Shown here piece after piece: positions 11,587 through 23,192 of a stretch of 64,000 nucleotides of DNA. The notes below the pieces were generated by a model that searched no databases, was not told the DNA's origin, and saw nothing but the letters and a program-made list of their open reading frames with translations. Origin of the DNA: Bathymodiolus brooksi (taxonomy: Eukaryota; Mollusca; Bivalvia; Mytilida; Modiolidae); the NCBI GenBank assembly GCA_963680875.1, contig OY804579.1, forward strand, positions 36,875,804 to 36,939,803, given 5' to 3'. The position numbers and the translations under genes are program-made. Position 1 is the first letter of the stretch, and each line of letters starts with the position of its first letter.

Positions 11587-13434
11587 GAATGCCAAACAAC
11601 TCGGTCCGCGGACAACTCGGACCGAGACAAGTCGGCCCGTAAGCGAGGACAAGTCGGCCTGTATGTTAAGACAACTCGGACCATATTATTGTTTTATAAT
11701 ATTGTTCAATTTTTATATGTGTATAATTATTGATTTATTTAAAAAACAATTATTATCTTTTAGTAAAAATGAATTATTTATTAAATGATAATATCAAGTG
11801 ACCAAAAATGTGATTAGGACGTGATTTTGTTCTCATAACATGGTCTATTACGTATCATTTACAGGAATAGAATTAATACATATACGAAAAATTAAAAATA
11901 AATAATTTAAGAAAAAAATATTTAGAGCTTATAAATTATGAAATTTCATATAAACATTATGCATTATTTTTGTTTGTATAAGCTTCATGGTTGTTGGAAA
12001 AGTTGCAAATGGGTGTCATTAAGCAAAACATAAATTAAAAAAAAAAAATATCTTAAAGATGACAATATGTAATATCAAATTGTCTTTGATAAATAAAAAA
12101 AAAAAAATTAACTGTTAACAGGATTTTATCAAAATTGGGTTTTGTTGTCCATTAATTCAAAGTTTAATTTTTTATTCATTGTATTTTCATGGCTACATAA
12201 TTTCTTTTAAATACATGCCTGTCAAATTATTTTTAGTTGCTGAAGTATCAAGATATTTTTAAGATATTTTTAATCATTTATTTAAAATTCGGTTCATTCA
12301 TTTTCTAATTTTATTTTTGTTTTGAAAATCATTTTATCCACATCTAGGATTTTTTGTTGGAAAGTTCAATCGAACAGATCATCAGTTGAAACATTAGTTA
12401 TTGTCATTATAATTAACTCATGAATGTTTTATTACCAATTTAATACACACCTACTAATGGGGTATATTTGTTGACAAATAGCAACGACCAGATGGCCACT
12501 ATTGCTCAATTACACAGACAGGAAACACAAAAATTATGTACAAATAAAAATCACTCATAACAACATAATGAGTAAATAACCAATCAAAATATAGACAATT
12601 CCGAATGTTTTGGTGTAACATTTGTAAAAATCTATCCAGAAATGACTTCACAATAATTTTTTGAAAAAAATATGGTTTTGGTTGATTAAAAATGGAATTG
12701 GAGATCTGCAAACTGGATGACCTGCATTGAGCATGAGAAAGAAAATATTCTTTTTGGCATCGTCCCTTGATGCTCACTGCTGGTTATCCAAAAGCTCTGA
12801 TCCCTTTCCATGTTCCAAACAATATTCCTTCCACATCAACATGGCCGGTCTGCACTAGACACAAGTAGGACTTTATTCCTTTTAGCATCGACTCAAGGTG
12901 TCTCTTGCAGATTGGTGATGAATCACCTGATATATATGTATATGTTCTCTCTCATCACCCCTCCCCCCCTCATATATATGTGAGTAAGTGTATGTACGTT
13001 TATGTGCATACATCTCTTTTCCTGCCCGAGTGTGCCTGCACCACAATTATTGATATTTCACCGCGAATATTTAAGTTGATATATTGTTGTTGTGTATCAA
13101 TCATAATTGTTATTTGTATTGTTGTTGTGTATCAATCATAATTGTTATTTGTATATGCCCTCCTGGGGCCCTGATTTGGTTAATAAACTTATTCTATTCT
13201 ATTCTATAGGGATTTTTTTTTACATTTCCCAATACTGTTGACAGATGTCAGACTGTATCTTTATGACTTCCGTCAATTTTATTAAAAAAATAAGTAAGAC
13301 AACAATAATTATTGATGGTCCGAGTTGTCTTAACATACGGGCTGACTAGTCCTCGCTTACGGGCCGACTTGTCCTCACTTACGGGCCGACTTGTCTCGGT
13401 CCGAGTTGTCCGCGGGCCGAGTTGTCTGGTACCC
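11587..13434. mobile_element. TIR element with ~110-bp ends and 9-bp target duplication AGAGAGAAC
   Basis: AGAGAGAAC flanks both sides (11578-11586 and 13435-13443). The left end reads GAATGCCAAACAACTCGG; the reverse complement of the right end reads GGGTACCAGACAACTCGG. Both continue with repeated phrases GGACAACTCGGACCGAGA, CAAGTCGGCCCGTAAG and GACAACTCGGACCAT for about 110 bp; the right end has one extra phrase copy. Long TIRs and a 9-bp duplication suggest a Mutator-like element, but no transposase is visible. The interior is AT-rich and carries an inverted copy of the flanking repeat at 12893-13063. Confidence 0.7.
12893..13063 (-). repeat. Uninterrupted inverted copy of the flanking repeat inside the TIR element
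   Basis: Its reverse complement joins the left flank (11470-11586) directly to the right flank (13435-13490), with AGAGAGAAC present only once (12944-12952 in inverse). It therefore serves as an internal empty-site reference for the insertion. It also shows an unoccupied version of the 73-bp hairpin target GAGACACC. Confidence 0.75.
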
Positions 13435-13490
13435 AGAGAGAACATATACATATATATCAGGTGATTCATCACCAATCTGCAAGAGACACC

Positions 13491-13563
13491 CACAGGGGCT
13501 CGCAGTTATATTTTCACATCGCCAGGTTCTGTCGATGTGAAAATATAACTGCGAGCCCCTGTG
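13491..13563. mobile_element. 73-bp perfect hairpin MITE with 8-bp duplication GAGACACC
   Basis: Arms 13491-13521 and 13533-13563 are perfect 31-bp reverse complements starting CACAGGGGCTCGC, with an 11-nt loop. GAGACACC lies on both sides (13483-13490 and 13564-13571). An 8-bp duplication with CA-starting TIRs is hAT-like. The element is too short to encode anything. Confidence 0.8.
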
Positions 13564-14282
13564 GAGACACCAAAGTCTTCTAATACCGAGTTATTATAAA
13601 TAGATCGTAACATCAAAGATTACTCAGGGGTAACAATATGTAAGTAATTACCAACGACTATGCATTTTGCCCTCAAACAAGTAGGCATTCTGTTTTATGT
13701 CTTAGTTTACTTCACCACAAAATTGTTTTGGTAAATGGCAAGGAATGTGATTTAATGTTGTTACAACAAATTTCATTGGATAATTAAATTGGTCCTGTCC
13801 AATGAAATTTTACCTTTCATTTAGGCACTCGTGCCGAAAACCGGAAGTCTATAACATCAATATCCTCTGCAACTAATTTGTGGGTTTGGTCATTGTTTGT
13901 TTTTATTAAACCACTCAGGAAAAACGTTTATCCGGTGTTTGAATGAATACACTTGTGAGCATCCTATTCAAAATTTAATGTGTCGTTTTGTAAGGTTTGC
14001 TTTTTAAAAACAAGTATGATTTAGCCGAAATTATCGATTGATAATGCAATGGATAAGAAACTGAAATGTGAAACCGGATTATTAAGGGGTATGTCTTATC
14101 AAATTATTTGCACATTTGGTAATTGTTATCAGCACCACATGACGTAAAACAAACATCACCGCATGACGTAAAACAGACACACATGAATCCATACATAATT
14201 TGAAGACTGAAGTGAACATTTTCGACGCTAGAACAACAACAAAGCAAGATATCTACTTTATGTGCATTTTTTTTAGCTCAAT

Positions 14283-15269
14283 ATGTTGAGTAGAATAGAA
14301 CGTGTACCAAGAGAGGAATATAGTACATTCCCTACAAAATCGGGAGATAGTGTTAATGTGAAAAATGAAGGAATACTTGTGACTGGATCATTCCAGGCAA
14401 TTAATTTCTATAACCAGTCTCATATATTCTTTGATTTGTATATGGCTGTCATTTCTGGACACACACAAAATGTCAGAAACATACTTTTATCCCACCCAGA
14501 TGCAGATTTCAACATACTTGTTAAAGGTGCAACAGTTTTATCATTATCACTGTACAAGCGCCATTTCGATATTTTTGGTTTATTAATGCGGCATTCGGAA
14601 AGGAGAGGGAAAACATGTCTGAACACTGTGAGCAAGGATGAATTAAACAGGAGAGAGCCACCTCTAATTACAGCATGTAGGATGCACTTCACTGAAGGAG
14701 TAATATCTCTTGTAAATGCAGGAGCTGATATAGATTCCCAGGATAACTTTGGTCATACAGCATTATGGGTCGCTGCTAGACAGCAAATGCCGGATCTTGT
14801 GGAATATCTAATTGTTAATGGTGCTAGTGTGAACATTACAGACAGATATAATTACACACCACTTATAACCGCTATGATGTACAAAGTCACGTCTAACATT
14901 ACAAAAGCTCTTGTGTTAAATGGGAGTAATTTAGATGGACCAAAAGTTGTGTCTTCGTATCAGAACAGTCCCTTATTTTGGGCATCAAAATATAAAGACT
15001 TTGAAATGATGAGACTTATTCTATTAGCAGGAGTTCCAATGTGGCTTATACGTTGTGTAAAGCATGCTTTACAAGATGCAACAGGACGAAATGCAGCTGC
15101 TATAGGTTATCTTGATGAATATACAAGAAATGCACCATCATTAAAACAAATGTGTCGAAGGATTTTTAGAACTACAGTCAGTGAGAGTTGTAAAGGAAAA
15201 CACTTTGGACAAAAAATTGACAGTTTACCACTGCCACAAATTTTGAAATCTTATTTATTGTTGCAGTAA
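14283..15269 (+). CDS. Ankyrin repeat and SOCS box (ASB-like) protein, single exon
   Basis: A 328-residue intact ORF. Residues about 50-250 form five or six ankyrin repeats; the clearest are about 125-154 (EPPLITACRMHF, then NAGADIDSQD) and 155-187 (GHTALWVAARQQ, then NGASVNITD). Residues about 284-328 are a SOCS box: a BC-box-like SLKQMCRRIFR segment and a Cul5-box-like KIDSLPLPQILKSYLL segment with the LPLP motif. ASB proteins are substrate receptors of Elongin B/C-Cullin 5 ubiquitin ligases, with the ankyrin repeats binding the target; the substrate is unknown here. An acceptor-like TTTTTTTTAG lies a few bases before the ATG, so a 5' UTR exon may precede it. Which ASB subtype it is cannot be told by eye. 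Confidence 0.88.
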   Translation: MLSRIERVPREEYSTFPTKSGDSVNVKNEGILVTGSFQAINFYNQSHIFFDLYMAVISGHTQNVRNILLSHPDADFNILVKGATVLSLSLYKRHFDIFGLLMRHSERRGKTCLNTVSKDELNRREPPLITACRMHFTEGVISLVNAGADIDSQDNFGHTALWVAARQQMPDLVEYLIVNGASVNITDRYNYTPLITAMMYKVTSNITKALVLNGSNLDGPKVVSSYQNSPLFWASKYKDFEMMRLILLAGVPMWLIRCVKHALQDATGRNAAAIGYLDEYTRNAPSLKQMCRRIFRTTVSESCKGKHFGQKIDSLPLPQILKSYLLLQ

Positions 15270-18200
15270 AAAGATATTTCCAAATTCTAATTGAAAGTTG
15301 ACCAAAGACATCTAATCAGATCTTCAGACCTCCATTATATCCATTTCCAATTAGCATATATAGAAATGTATGTATCCATGACAATTTACATGTATGTGGA
15401 GTCTCACATGAACACATTTAACATGACATTTCACATTCATTAAATGTAATCATGATTGTACAATGTAATTGGGTACACCTACATGACATAGCTATAGTAT
15501 AGAACTGATGTACATTTGTACACTTTATTTTACATTATTTATTGTACTGCAAGCTCAATGCAAGCTTGAGAAAAGCTATATACATTTTTTTTTATAAGTC
15601 TCTTTATACTAGACAAAAGATTGCATCTTTAATAACGAGATTATTTTATACAAATGTATCCAACCGTTATTGGTACTTTGTGGACCAGGCTCCATTTACA
15701 AATTTATGTAATTCTTTTTTTTTTTACGTAGATCCCAAGGCCATTTTGTTATTAATTGATTTCGCTGGATTTTTTAAAATATATTTATAAAAATTTATTT
15801 ATTTAGCATTGTAGATGTACATTTTTTTGGTAGTCTTAGTGTCTAAAAAAAACTGTTTGAATTTGATGCAAACTGCCAAAAGTAATCTGTTGTGTGTGGA
15901 CATTTTCAGGTGTTACAATTTCACTTGTTTTAAAGTACAATGTACATGTAATTCCTTTAAGCTGCATTTTACCATTCAGAAATTTAAAAACAAAATTGCG
16001 TCACAGGAAAAATATGAAAATAAGCTTGTTCTGCATATTTAAGGAATATGATTAATTATGGATGCTTAAAGATAATTATATTTACATTGTATATCTTGGC
16101 ACTCTGTTTCTATATAGACGTTTTCAGAAATCGGTGATTACCTAGTTATCGTTCGTAGACGCTAGGTGGTGTTACTATCATCCGCCATTACGAAAGTGTA
16201 ACAATCGGTTGTTGACACTAGTTACGATTAATCAGTATTCATAATTGGATTAGATAAACACGCTTCAGTTAATATTTTATGGCTTATTCCCGTGATTTTG
16301 GCAGAATATTTCGAAATATGGATTATTGAATTGAATTTAAACGGTTATTGTTTAAATTGTTCAGAATCACAAAGTTCAGGACCAGGTCGGACAAATCTAT
16401 ACGGTCATCAATATTATCAAAATTAAAAAAAGAATTAGCTAGTCATTTTGCCAGATGTGGGCTAACAGATCGATCTGTAGCTATTCAGATTTTAACCTTG
16501 CTTATGTGGCAGAATTTCAATACAAAACGGGGTATGCAACACCAAAAAACGGTCGGTATGGAAACCCTCAACACACATTTTTTACTAATGGTATATATTT
16601 TGTACAAAAAAAACTAAGTTCCCTTCGAATATTGTCTTCACTTCACAAAGCCACAAAGTCGCATATTTTTATGATGTAGGGCGCACTTATGCATGCAATT
16701 GACCAAAAAATCAATCATTTGCACAATGATAGAGTAGCAAATATGTGAAGGAATAATGTTCCTTCCGTATGCGGTAGAGGATAACATAGAAAGGGAAAAA
16801 ACCGGAGTTAAATGTTGTCTTAAATGAAAGTTTAAATACTATAAACAAAGGAAACGGGAACAAAGTGAGCAGTGTAGGAATTATAATAATTAACAATTTA
16901 CAAAGAGGTATCACATTTCTGTAGATAAATCTTGAAATAAATCTTGATTCTGTAAGAAGTAAAAATGAACGACATGATGTCCTGCAACAAAATTTGGCGA
17001 TTTTTTTTTCTTTTAGTTTTTTGTCATTATAATTCAGTTATATATATTTTTATCATTTTTAACCCTTTGTGGGAAGGGGGTAGAGTTTAACTGTCATATT
17101 GCAAATCAAATACATGTAAGAATCAACCCAATACATAAATTAAATTTTTGTGTTTTAGTGATGTCTTTGCTATAACACAGTTAAATATAAGTTATAATGA
17201 TAGTTATCTTTCTACAATATGAATTTAACCTTTTTTGTTGCAAAATGACATGACTGTCTATTCCCCTAAGTGCCAAACCCGGGAAGCATCGCATCGCTGT
17301 TGACACAGTCGACCTTCAGCATCTAGACTACAAGTCTAGAAAGCGCTACCACTTCCTTAACACGTCAATATTAAATTTTAATTAATCTTCAAAAACATAT
17401 AAAATTAAAGAATAAATCAATATAAAACTATGAAATCCTAGCAAAGAAATTTAAAAAAGAAGACAAATGGGGTGAAAAATTCCCGTCCGGTTCACATATC
17501 TGAAACCTGGGAGCAAATAGTTATATTAGGTTCCTCATGAAACTTTTTTTTTTCAGATAAAGAAATTCAGATATTCAGATGTTTTAATTTGATAAAACTT
17601 AAATTCCTTTTCATCTTCACTACAGAAATTGACCTACAAAAATTTTAATTTGTTTTACAATTTAACAAACAAAAAATAAATAAAAATAAAACAGAATTGA
17701 AAAAAGCACCTTAAGATGTCACATTCAAAGTTAAGTTATTTCTTATAAGTTAGGCACACTTTTTATCATTATTATTACTTCACTTTAAATCGTATAGTAA
17801 TAATTTCAAAAAGCCTATATTATAATTTATATATTTACTTTTTAATTTCATACAAAATATTAATTTGATTACCCCTTTTTTCTTATGCTTGAAAAGCAGC
17901 AAAAAAAAAAGAAAAAAGGAAAAAAAGTACATGCAGTTTTTTATCAAGTAGGATTTATACTGATTTTGTATGGGGAATATAACGGTAATTAAAAAGAAAA
18001 ATACATACCAGGTCATTTATTTGTTGTCATTAAATCATTGTCATTATATCTCCATTTACAAATCACTTCACAGCAGGTGTTATCATTGAATTTCAAGCCG
18101 AAATAACAGTATATTGTGACACCTGTACTAGAGAAACCATACATTAGCGTATCGATAAACCTCGAGAACATAAGATTTTGACACTTTACTAATGGCGGAC

Positions 18201-18340
18201 ACACTCTGAAGTCGATAATGGCCGCACCCATGTTTTTAAGAATAAAAAGGTCTATATGGTGGGGAATATAATACAAGCAATCTTTTTCAAGTAAATTAAT
18301 GATCAATTTGATCATTATCACATACAGTTTCAAACTGTTT
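15270..18340. other. Intergenic stretch after the ASB-like gene
   Basis: The first few hundred bases should be the 3' UTR of the ASB-like gene. No further gene was recognised. A tRNA-like fossil lies at 17292-17358. A short run with higher CpG content around 18040-18240 (GGCGGACAC, GCCGCACCC, ATCGATAAACCTCGAG) could be a promoter or first exon, but this could not be settled. Confidence 0.4.
17292..17358 (-). repeat. Degenerate tRNA-like sequence (Thr-like anticodon arm)
   Basis: On the minus strand: TGGTAGCGC (D-arm-like), then a 5-bp stem CTAGA/TCTAG enclosing the 7-nt loop CTTGTAG (anticodon TGT), then GGTCGACTG (T-loop-like). The acceptor stem does not close, so it is probably a SINE head or pseudogene. 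Confidence 0.3.
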
Positions 18341-18544
18341 GTATTGAACGTGGAGTATACATTGCTATATCATGTGAGTAAGTTATTATTGTTTAATGCC
18401 AAATGAGTGTATTGAACGTGGAGTATACATTGCTATATCATGTGAGTAAGTTATTATTGTTTAATGCCAAATGAGTGTATTGAACGTGGAGTATACATTG
18501 CTATATCATGTGAGTAAGTTATTATTGTTTAATGCCAAATGAGC
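18341..18544 (+). repeat. Three tandem copies of a 68-bp unit
   Basis: The unit starting GTATTGAACGTGGAGTATAC begins at 18341, 18409 and 18477, and the copies are essentially identical. The second half of the unit (GTGAGTAAGTTATTATTGTT and onwards) is SINE family B-like, and the SINE-like sequence continues past the array to about 18590. Confidence 0.9.
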
Positions 18545-19334
18545 AATATTTCAGCTATATCATGAGGTATCATATGTACTGAAATCAAACTTACAAACGA
18601 TAGCTATAGGCATTGATTGCATATATTGATAGATATTTTAGGTATACAATGTATGCATATATACGTACATGTATAAATTTTAATTCTGATGAAATATGGT
18701 ACATGTACATACAAGTATTTTAATCTTTGCTAAGTTTTTCATCTAAAATCAGAAAATGGTGTAACTAGCAAATTATTTTATTGTTAAGCTTGTAAATTAC
18801 AAATACTACATATTATAAGGAACACATTTCTCATGAAGATTAAATATAAATTTGTTATTTCTGGTAGATCTTCATGTGCATGACAAGCTACATTGTATTG
18901 TGAGGAATATTTTAAAGATTCTAATTATACAAAATATACATGTTCAGCTGTGTATTTGTGTATTAACCATGTTTGCCTTTCTTGTGTAGTAAGTGATTAT
19001 CTGTATTGTGCCAATACAACTACTTTCACATACATGTATATAAATGTATTTACATAAATCATAAATGTACTTTAATTTTAATCAAATTACATCAGATTTA
19101 AGTGATTTATGGATGGGAAGTGATCCTCATGTTCATTACATAATATCAGAAACCATATAATGGTTTGTAAACATGTACGAAATGGAAATGTTTGAATGAG
19201 AAATTTATAAAATCTGCAGTTGACCACAGGTACTATATTCTGTCATGTATGATATATACACACTCATTCTTTAATATCTTTCAAACAAAATGTCAATTGA
19301 AATGATTTGATAAAGTGCATGTACCTGTATGTAC

Positions 19335-19560
19335 AGTGAAACCTGTCTAAACCGAACCCTGAATAAATCGAAAACCTGTCGTAGTACATGCTTTATAATT
19401 ACAGTGAAACCTGTCTAAACCAAATCTCCTAAATAGACAGCTGTTAAGCTTATACAGGTTAAATTATACCATTTCCTACATTTGGACTTTATTTAAACTA
19501 CAGTTTACACAGGGTTCTGTTTTTATTTCCTCGTTCAGTTTTAGACAGGTTTCAATGTAC
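19335..19560. mobile_element. MITE 'CAGTGAAACCTGTCTAAACC', nested or duplicated copy
   Basis: The terminal phrase CAGTGAAACCTGTCTAAACC occurs twice, at about 19336 and 19402. The inverse phrase TTAGACAGGTTTCAATGTAC closes the element near 19560. Four other copies are at 33876-34002, 46309-46487, 53358-53494 and 55491-55637. Confidence 0.65.
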
Positions 19561-20222
19561 AAAATGTACATGTATTAATTTTTGGGTAAAATACTTTTCA
19601 CACAGGCTAGTCAAACATCTTTGTATCTGTGATACTAGAAGTGTACATATATGTATCTATATAGATTTTTTGCACATTTTCACTGCTTACATTCTTAAAT
19701 TTTAATTTGGATTTGAACAAATTTTATATATGAAAGACAGTTGTGGTTACACAATTTGCATTTACATACATGGTAGAATAAGAAAGAAGCTGAACATATA
19801 GAAAATCCATTAAAGCTGTGCAATATCTTTTACTAAGTAGTTTTGGTTTAAAAGGTCGACAATTGCATAATATATATTGTAATTACATATTTAGTCACAG
19901 TTGAGGGTGGTGTCACTTACTAATCATGCTAATGATATACAGGTACATGTATATTCAGATGTGCTGGTTGAATTGGTCAAATGTTTACAGCTTAATCAGA
20001 TTAAATTGCTACAAGTATCCCTGATGGCTTGAATTGTTTGATACATTTTTTTACTCTAATTATTAAAGTATGACCAAAGTTCAGTAAGGAAATGATAAGT
20101 TATTTATTTTTTTAAAGGTTGATAGCCGTTATTAATGTGTGCTTGTGTCTGTCTGTTGTAATCATTTTATGGGCATTATGAATATTTTACCATTGAATGT
20201 ATGAGCACTTGTCAACCAAAAG

Positions 20223-20251
20223 CCCCCCCTCCCCCCCCCCCCCCCCCCCCC
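20223..20251 (+). repeat. Poly-C run with one T
   Basis: About 29 bases, all C except one T near the start. Confidence 0.9.
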
Positions 20252-21059
20252 TTTCACCATAATTGAACTACAGAAATACCCGGTATAAAAATAAGTTTCG
20301 CTCCAAGGCTTGACTTCAAATAAAATTCAATCAAATTTTCTTTTCATAATATCCTGTTGTTGTGCTAGGCATTTTTATCTACCATATTAATCTATGAATG
20401 GTTTTAAAAAATAAAAATGCATATGTTTGAACCTACGGTAGATGTCAGAGTGCTCAAAATCATTGATTTCTTACCACATGTCTAACACCACTGACTCAAG
20501 TTCGAGCTTTGAAGCCCACCTCAATTGTTTAAGGTTTCCAGACACCTATTCATGGAAGGGGGAGTTCACTAGTCAGTTTGTTATAACTATCCTCCTCCTC
20601 ATTAAGTCTAGAAGTCACGATATAGCTGAAAAATTGCTGAAAGTGACGATAAAAAAATCAACAATCCTAAAAACTGATTTCATACTACATGTATACAATA
20701 AATTATGCAATATGCCAACTTTATCATCCAATCTAAATATGTCAGTCACTAGCATCACAGCTTCTGTTTTGATTGGAAGAAAAGTGTTTTGCCATTTGAT
20801 TCAAAAACATATATTTAGAATTGAACTTTTGATGCTTGACCTTATATTTGCTTGACTTTCATATACATGTAGCTTCTGTGGGGTTTTAGGGGCTTTTTCT
20901 TGTTTGTCACAAATCTGAAATCAATCATCTCAATAATCATGTTAACTGTAATGTTGATGTTCATTTTAAACTTTGCAGAAATGTTCTAAAGATACCATAT
21001 ATACCCGGTAGGTCTTTGATAAAATTTCATCTTTTTCTTCTTTTTATAACAAATTAACC

Positions 21060-21715
21060 TTAGGAGCGATTTACTGGTTGCATGAACCACTAGTTTGTCT
21101 TTAACTCATCTGTCCTGACCCAAAGGGTTATGTGAGATACATATTGTCATCAATTTGCTTCCTTCCTCTGCATTGTCTGTATAACTTCTCATATTATTTT
21201 GATCATCTTCTCTAAAATTATTCCATAGGCCAATTGAAACCAAACTTGGTGGAAATGTTCATTGTGATGGCAATCTACAAAGTTTATAGTTTTTGTGCAA
21301 ATAAAAAATCCTCTGCAAAAAAACAAGAGATGCAAAAAATGGTGTTTCTTATTTTTGTATTTGTATAATTTACATGTATTTTTTTCTTTTAATTTGCCTA
21401 TGACATTCTTTATGTTGTACTCCAAGCAAATTGTATATGGTTCTCACAGATTTCAAGATATAGGGGTGTTAAAATGGGACCAACATTTTTAGAATTTTAT
21501 TTTATGTCAGATTTTAAAAGATTAGTTTTTTGTATTTAGATTCCTAAAGTTTGATTTTAAAGGGTTAGAGCTTTAATATAGGATCCTATATGTTAAAAAT
21601 GATTAAAGTATATATATTTTTTTGTAAAAAAAAACTTTACTCAATGTAAAAACACACATTGATTATCATGAATAATCAGGTGAGCGATAAAGGCACAGTT
21701 GAGCCTCTTGTTTAA
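21060..21715 (+). repeat. Interspersed repeat E (ends CAGGTGAGCGATAAAGGC...CTCTTGTTT)
   Basis: The right end 'CAGGTGAGCGATAAAGGCAC' followed by 'GAGCCTCTTGTTT' mirrors the start of the stretch at about 29592 ('AACAAGAGGCTCACCTGG'), which is the same family in opposite orientation. It is of a kind common in bivalve DNA and non-coding. Confidence 0.5.
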
Positions 21716-22548
21716 TTTACTTCAGAAGATAAGGTTACAGGAAATTTATTATTATCATGATTATGGACAAAGAAAAATATTTGCATATCATGCACACATG
21801 ATGCAGATAAAATATATCACCCAATTTTGTATTATATTTTTGTGTGCATATTTTAAAGGACCAACTGTTTTTATGTTTTATATTATTATTATAATAGTAT
21901 TATTTTGTACATTTTAAACTCTAGTCAGCTAGTACAATTTTTGATGTATTTGTATGAAATCATTCATGTATTCATGTTGGGAGCAGTAATTTTAATATGA
22001 AACAAATGGTGCTTAAAATGTCACATTTTAAATGTGAAAATAAAAATTTGTAATACATGTAAAAGTCTTTAACCTTTATATTTCATTTTCCAGATGTTGC
22101 CAACAGCCATTTTGATTTTTAAAATATGACTTTTTAATTGGTCATTTAAATGTATTGTTTCTACTGGAACTGATGTAGCAGCTGTTTAATCCTTGTCTTA
22201 TGATGTTTCAAGGAAATGTTAATGACAACCAAGCAAGTTGACATACATTCCACAACCTAGTTTAAAAACATCTCTGATCCTTTTATCTTTCTATTATATA
22301 GCAATAATGATATTTTAAACTTTATGTTAATGGTCCTCCAGGCTCCTATAGCTTCGTTTTTTGTTCAGATACATTTATGCCCAGATACATTCAGATGTAC
22401 AAGTTGGACTCTGTTATCATTGACAGAATGATCTCACATTGTTATGTCCAAATTAAATGAAAATTGTCTCATTAAAGTCCATAAAGCAGCTATACAATGT
22501 AGTTTGCACGTAAGTACCAATTGATAAAAAAAAAAACCCAACAACAAC

Positions 22549-22830
22549 CACTTCGGTGGTGTAATGGTTAAGGTGATCGCCTCGCTCGAGTGTGGTAGAT
22601 CATGGGGTTCGATGTCCGGTCGGGTCAAACCAAGAATTATAAAATTGGTATTTGTTGGTTCTCTGCTTAGCATGCAGCAGTAAGGAGAAAGAGCAAAGAC
22701 TGGTTGGTTCTGAATCGATATAATGTGTCCCGAGTAGAGCGCCATGCTGTTCCAGAGAGCTAGCATTAAGTGTATTGGTCTAGTACAAATCGGACGTGAT
22801 TATCATCTCGTATGATGTACAACAATGCAA
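22549..22830 (+). repeat. SINE family B, plus orientation, with tRNA-like head
   Basis: The head has an A-box-like GGTGTAATGGTTAAGG and a B-box-like GGGTTCGATGTCC about 35 bp apart. The body continues TTGGTATTTGTTGGTTCTCT, GCTTAGCATGCAGCA and GGAGAAAGAGCAAAGACTGG. The reverse complement of this order recurs at 28775, 45390, 48104, 52210 and 61395. The head makes this a tRNA-derived SINE with a pol III type promoter. Confidence 0.8.
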
Positions 22831-22923
22831 CTTGATATATCTGCGGAACCGTAGCTTTTATTATCTTGGGGTTTTTTTAACCATAGAAAAAACATTAATA
22901 GTTACTGTTCCGCATCTAGCCTA

Positions 22924-23042
22924 GCTGCGGAACGGTAGCCCTTATGGTCCTTGGGCAGTTTTTCTGATATTTGCGGACCTTAGGTAAGTCCACAAATATC
23001 AGAAAAACTGTCCAAGGACCATAAGGGCTACGGTTCCGCAGC
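22924..23042. repeat. Hairpin with 55-bp arms and 9-nt loop
   Basis: Arms 22924-22978 and 22988-23042 are reverse complements with three mismatches (GCTGCGGAACGGTAGCCCTT... against ...AAGGGCTACGGTTCCGCAGC). A third, partial copy of the arm start (TGCGGAACCGTAGCTTTTAT) lies just before at about 22840. It looks like a small fold-back element. Confidence 0.8.
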
Positions 23043-23192
23043 TACATCTAGCCCTGATTTAGTAGCAAAATTGTTCATTTTGCGTTAAACAACAATCCCT
23101 CTCCCAATTGATAACTGTCGGCTCCGTGAGGAAAACGATTAAATTTTGTAACACTACGTTACCTTTCCAGTGATTTTCCCCTTGTTGAAAAT

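Larger units (their letters stand above)
18545..22548. other. Intergenic AT-rich stretch with repeats
   Basis: No gene recognised. It contains paired CAGTGAAACCTGTCTAAACC MITE copies (about 19335-19560), a poly-C run (20223-20251), a diverged SINE-like stretch (about 20440-20690), and a repeat of about 650 bp ending in AGCCTCTTGTTT at about 21711. Confidence 0.5.

Noticed and set aside
18013..18333. 106-codon minus-strand ORF with some CpG-rich codons
   Set aside because: No domain recognised. It could be a first exon or promoter region, but nothing upstream or downstream joins to it.
20442..20855. 137-codon plus-strand ORF
   Set aside because: It overlaps a diverged SINE-like stretch and has no recognisable domain.
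22549..22625. Functional tRNA gene
   Set aside because: A- and B-box-like sequences are present, but acceptor pairing is poor and the same head recurs in all family B SINEs.
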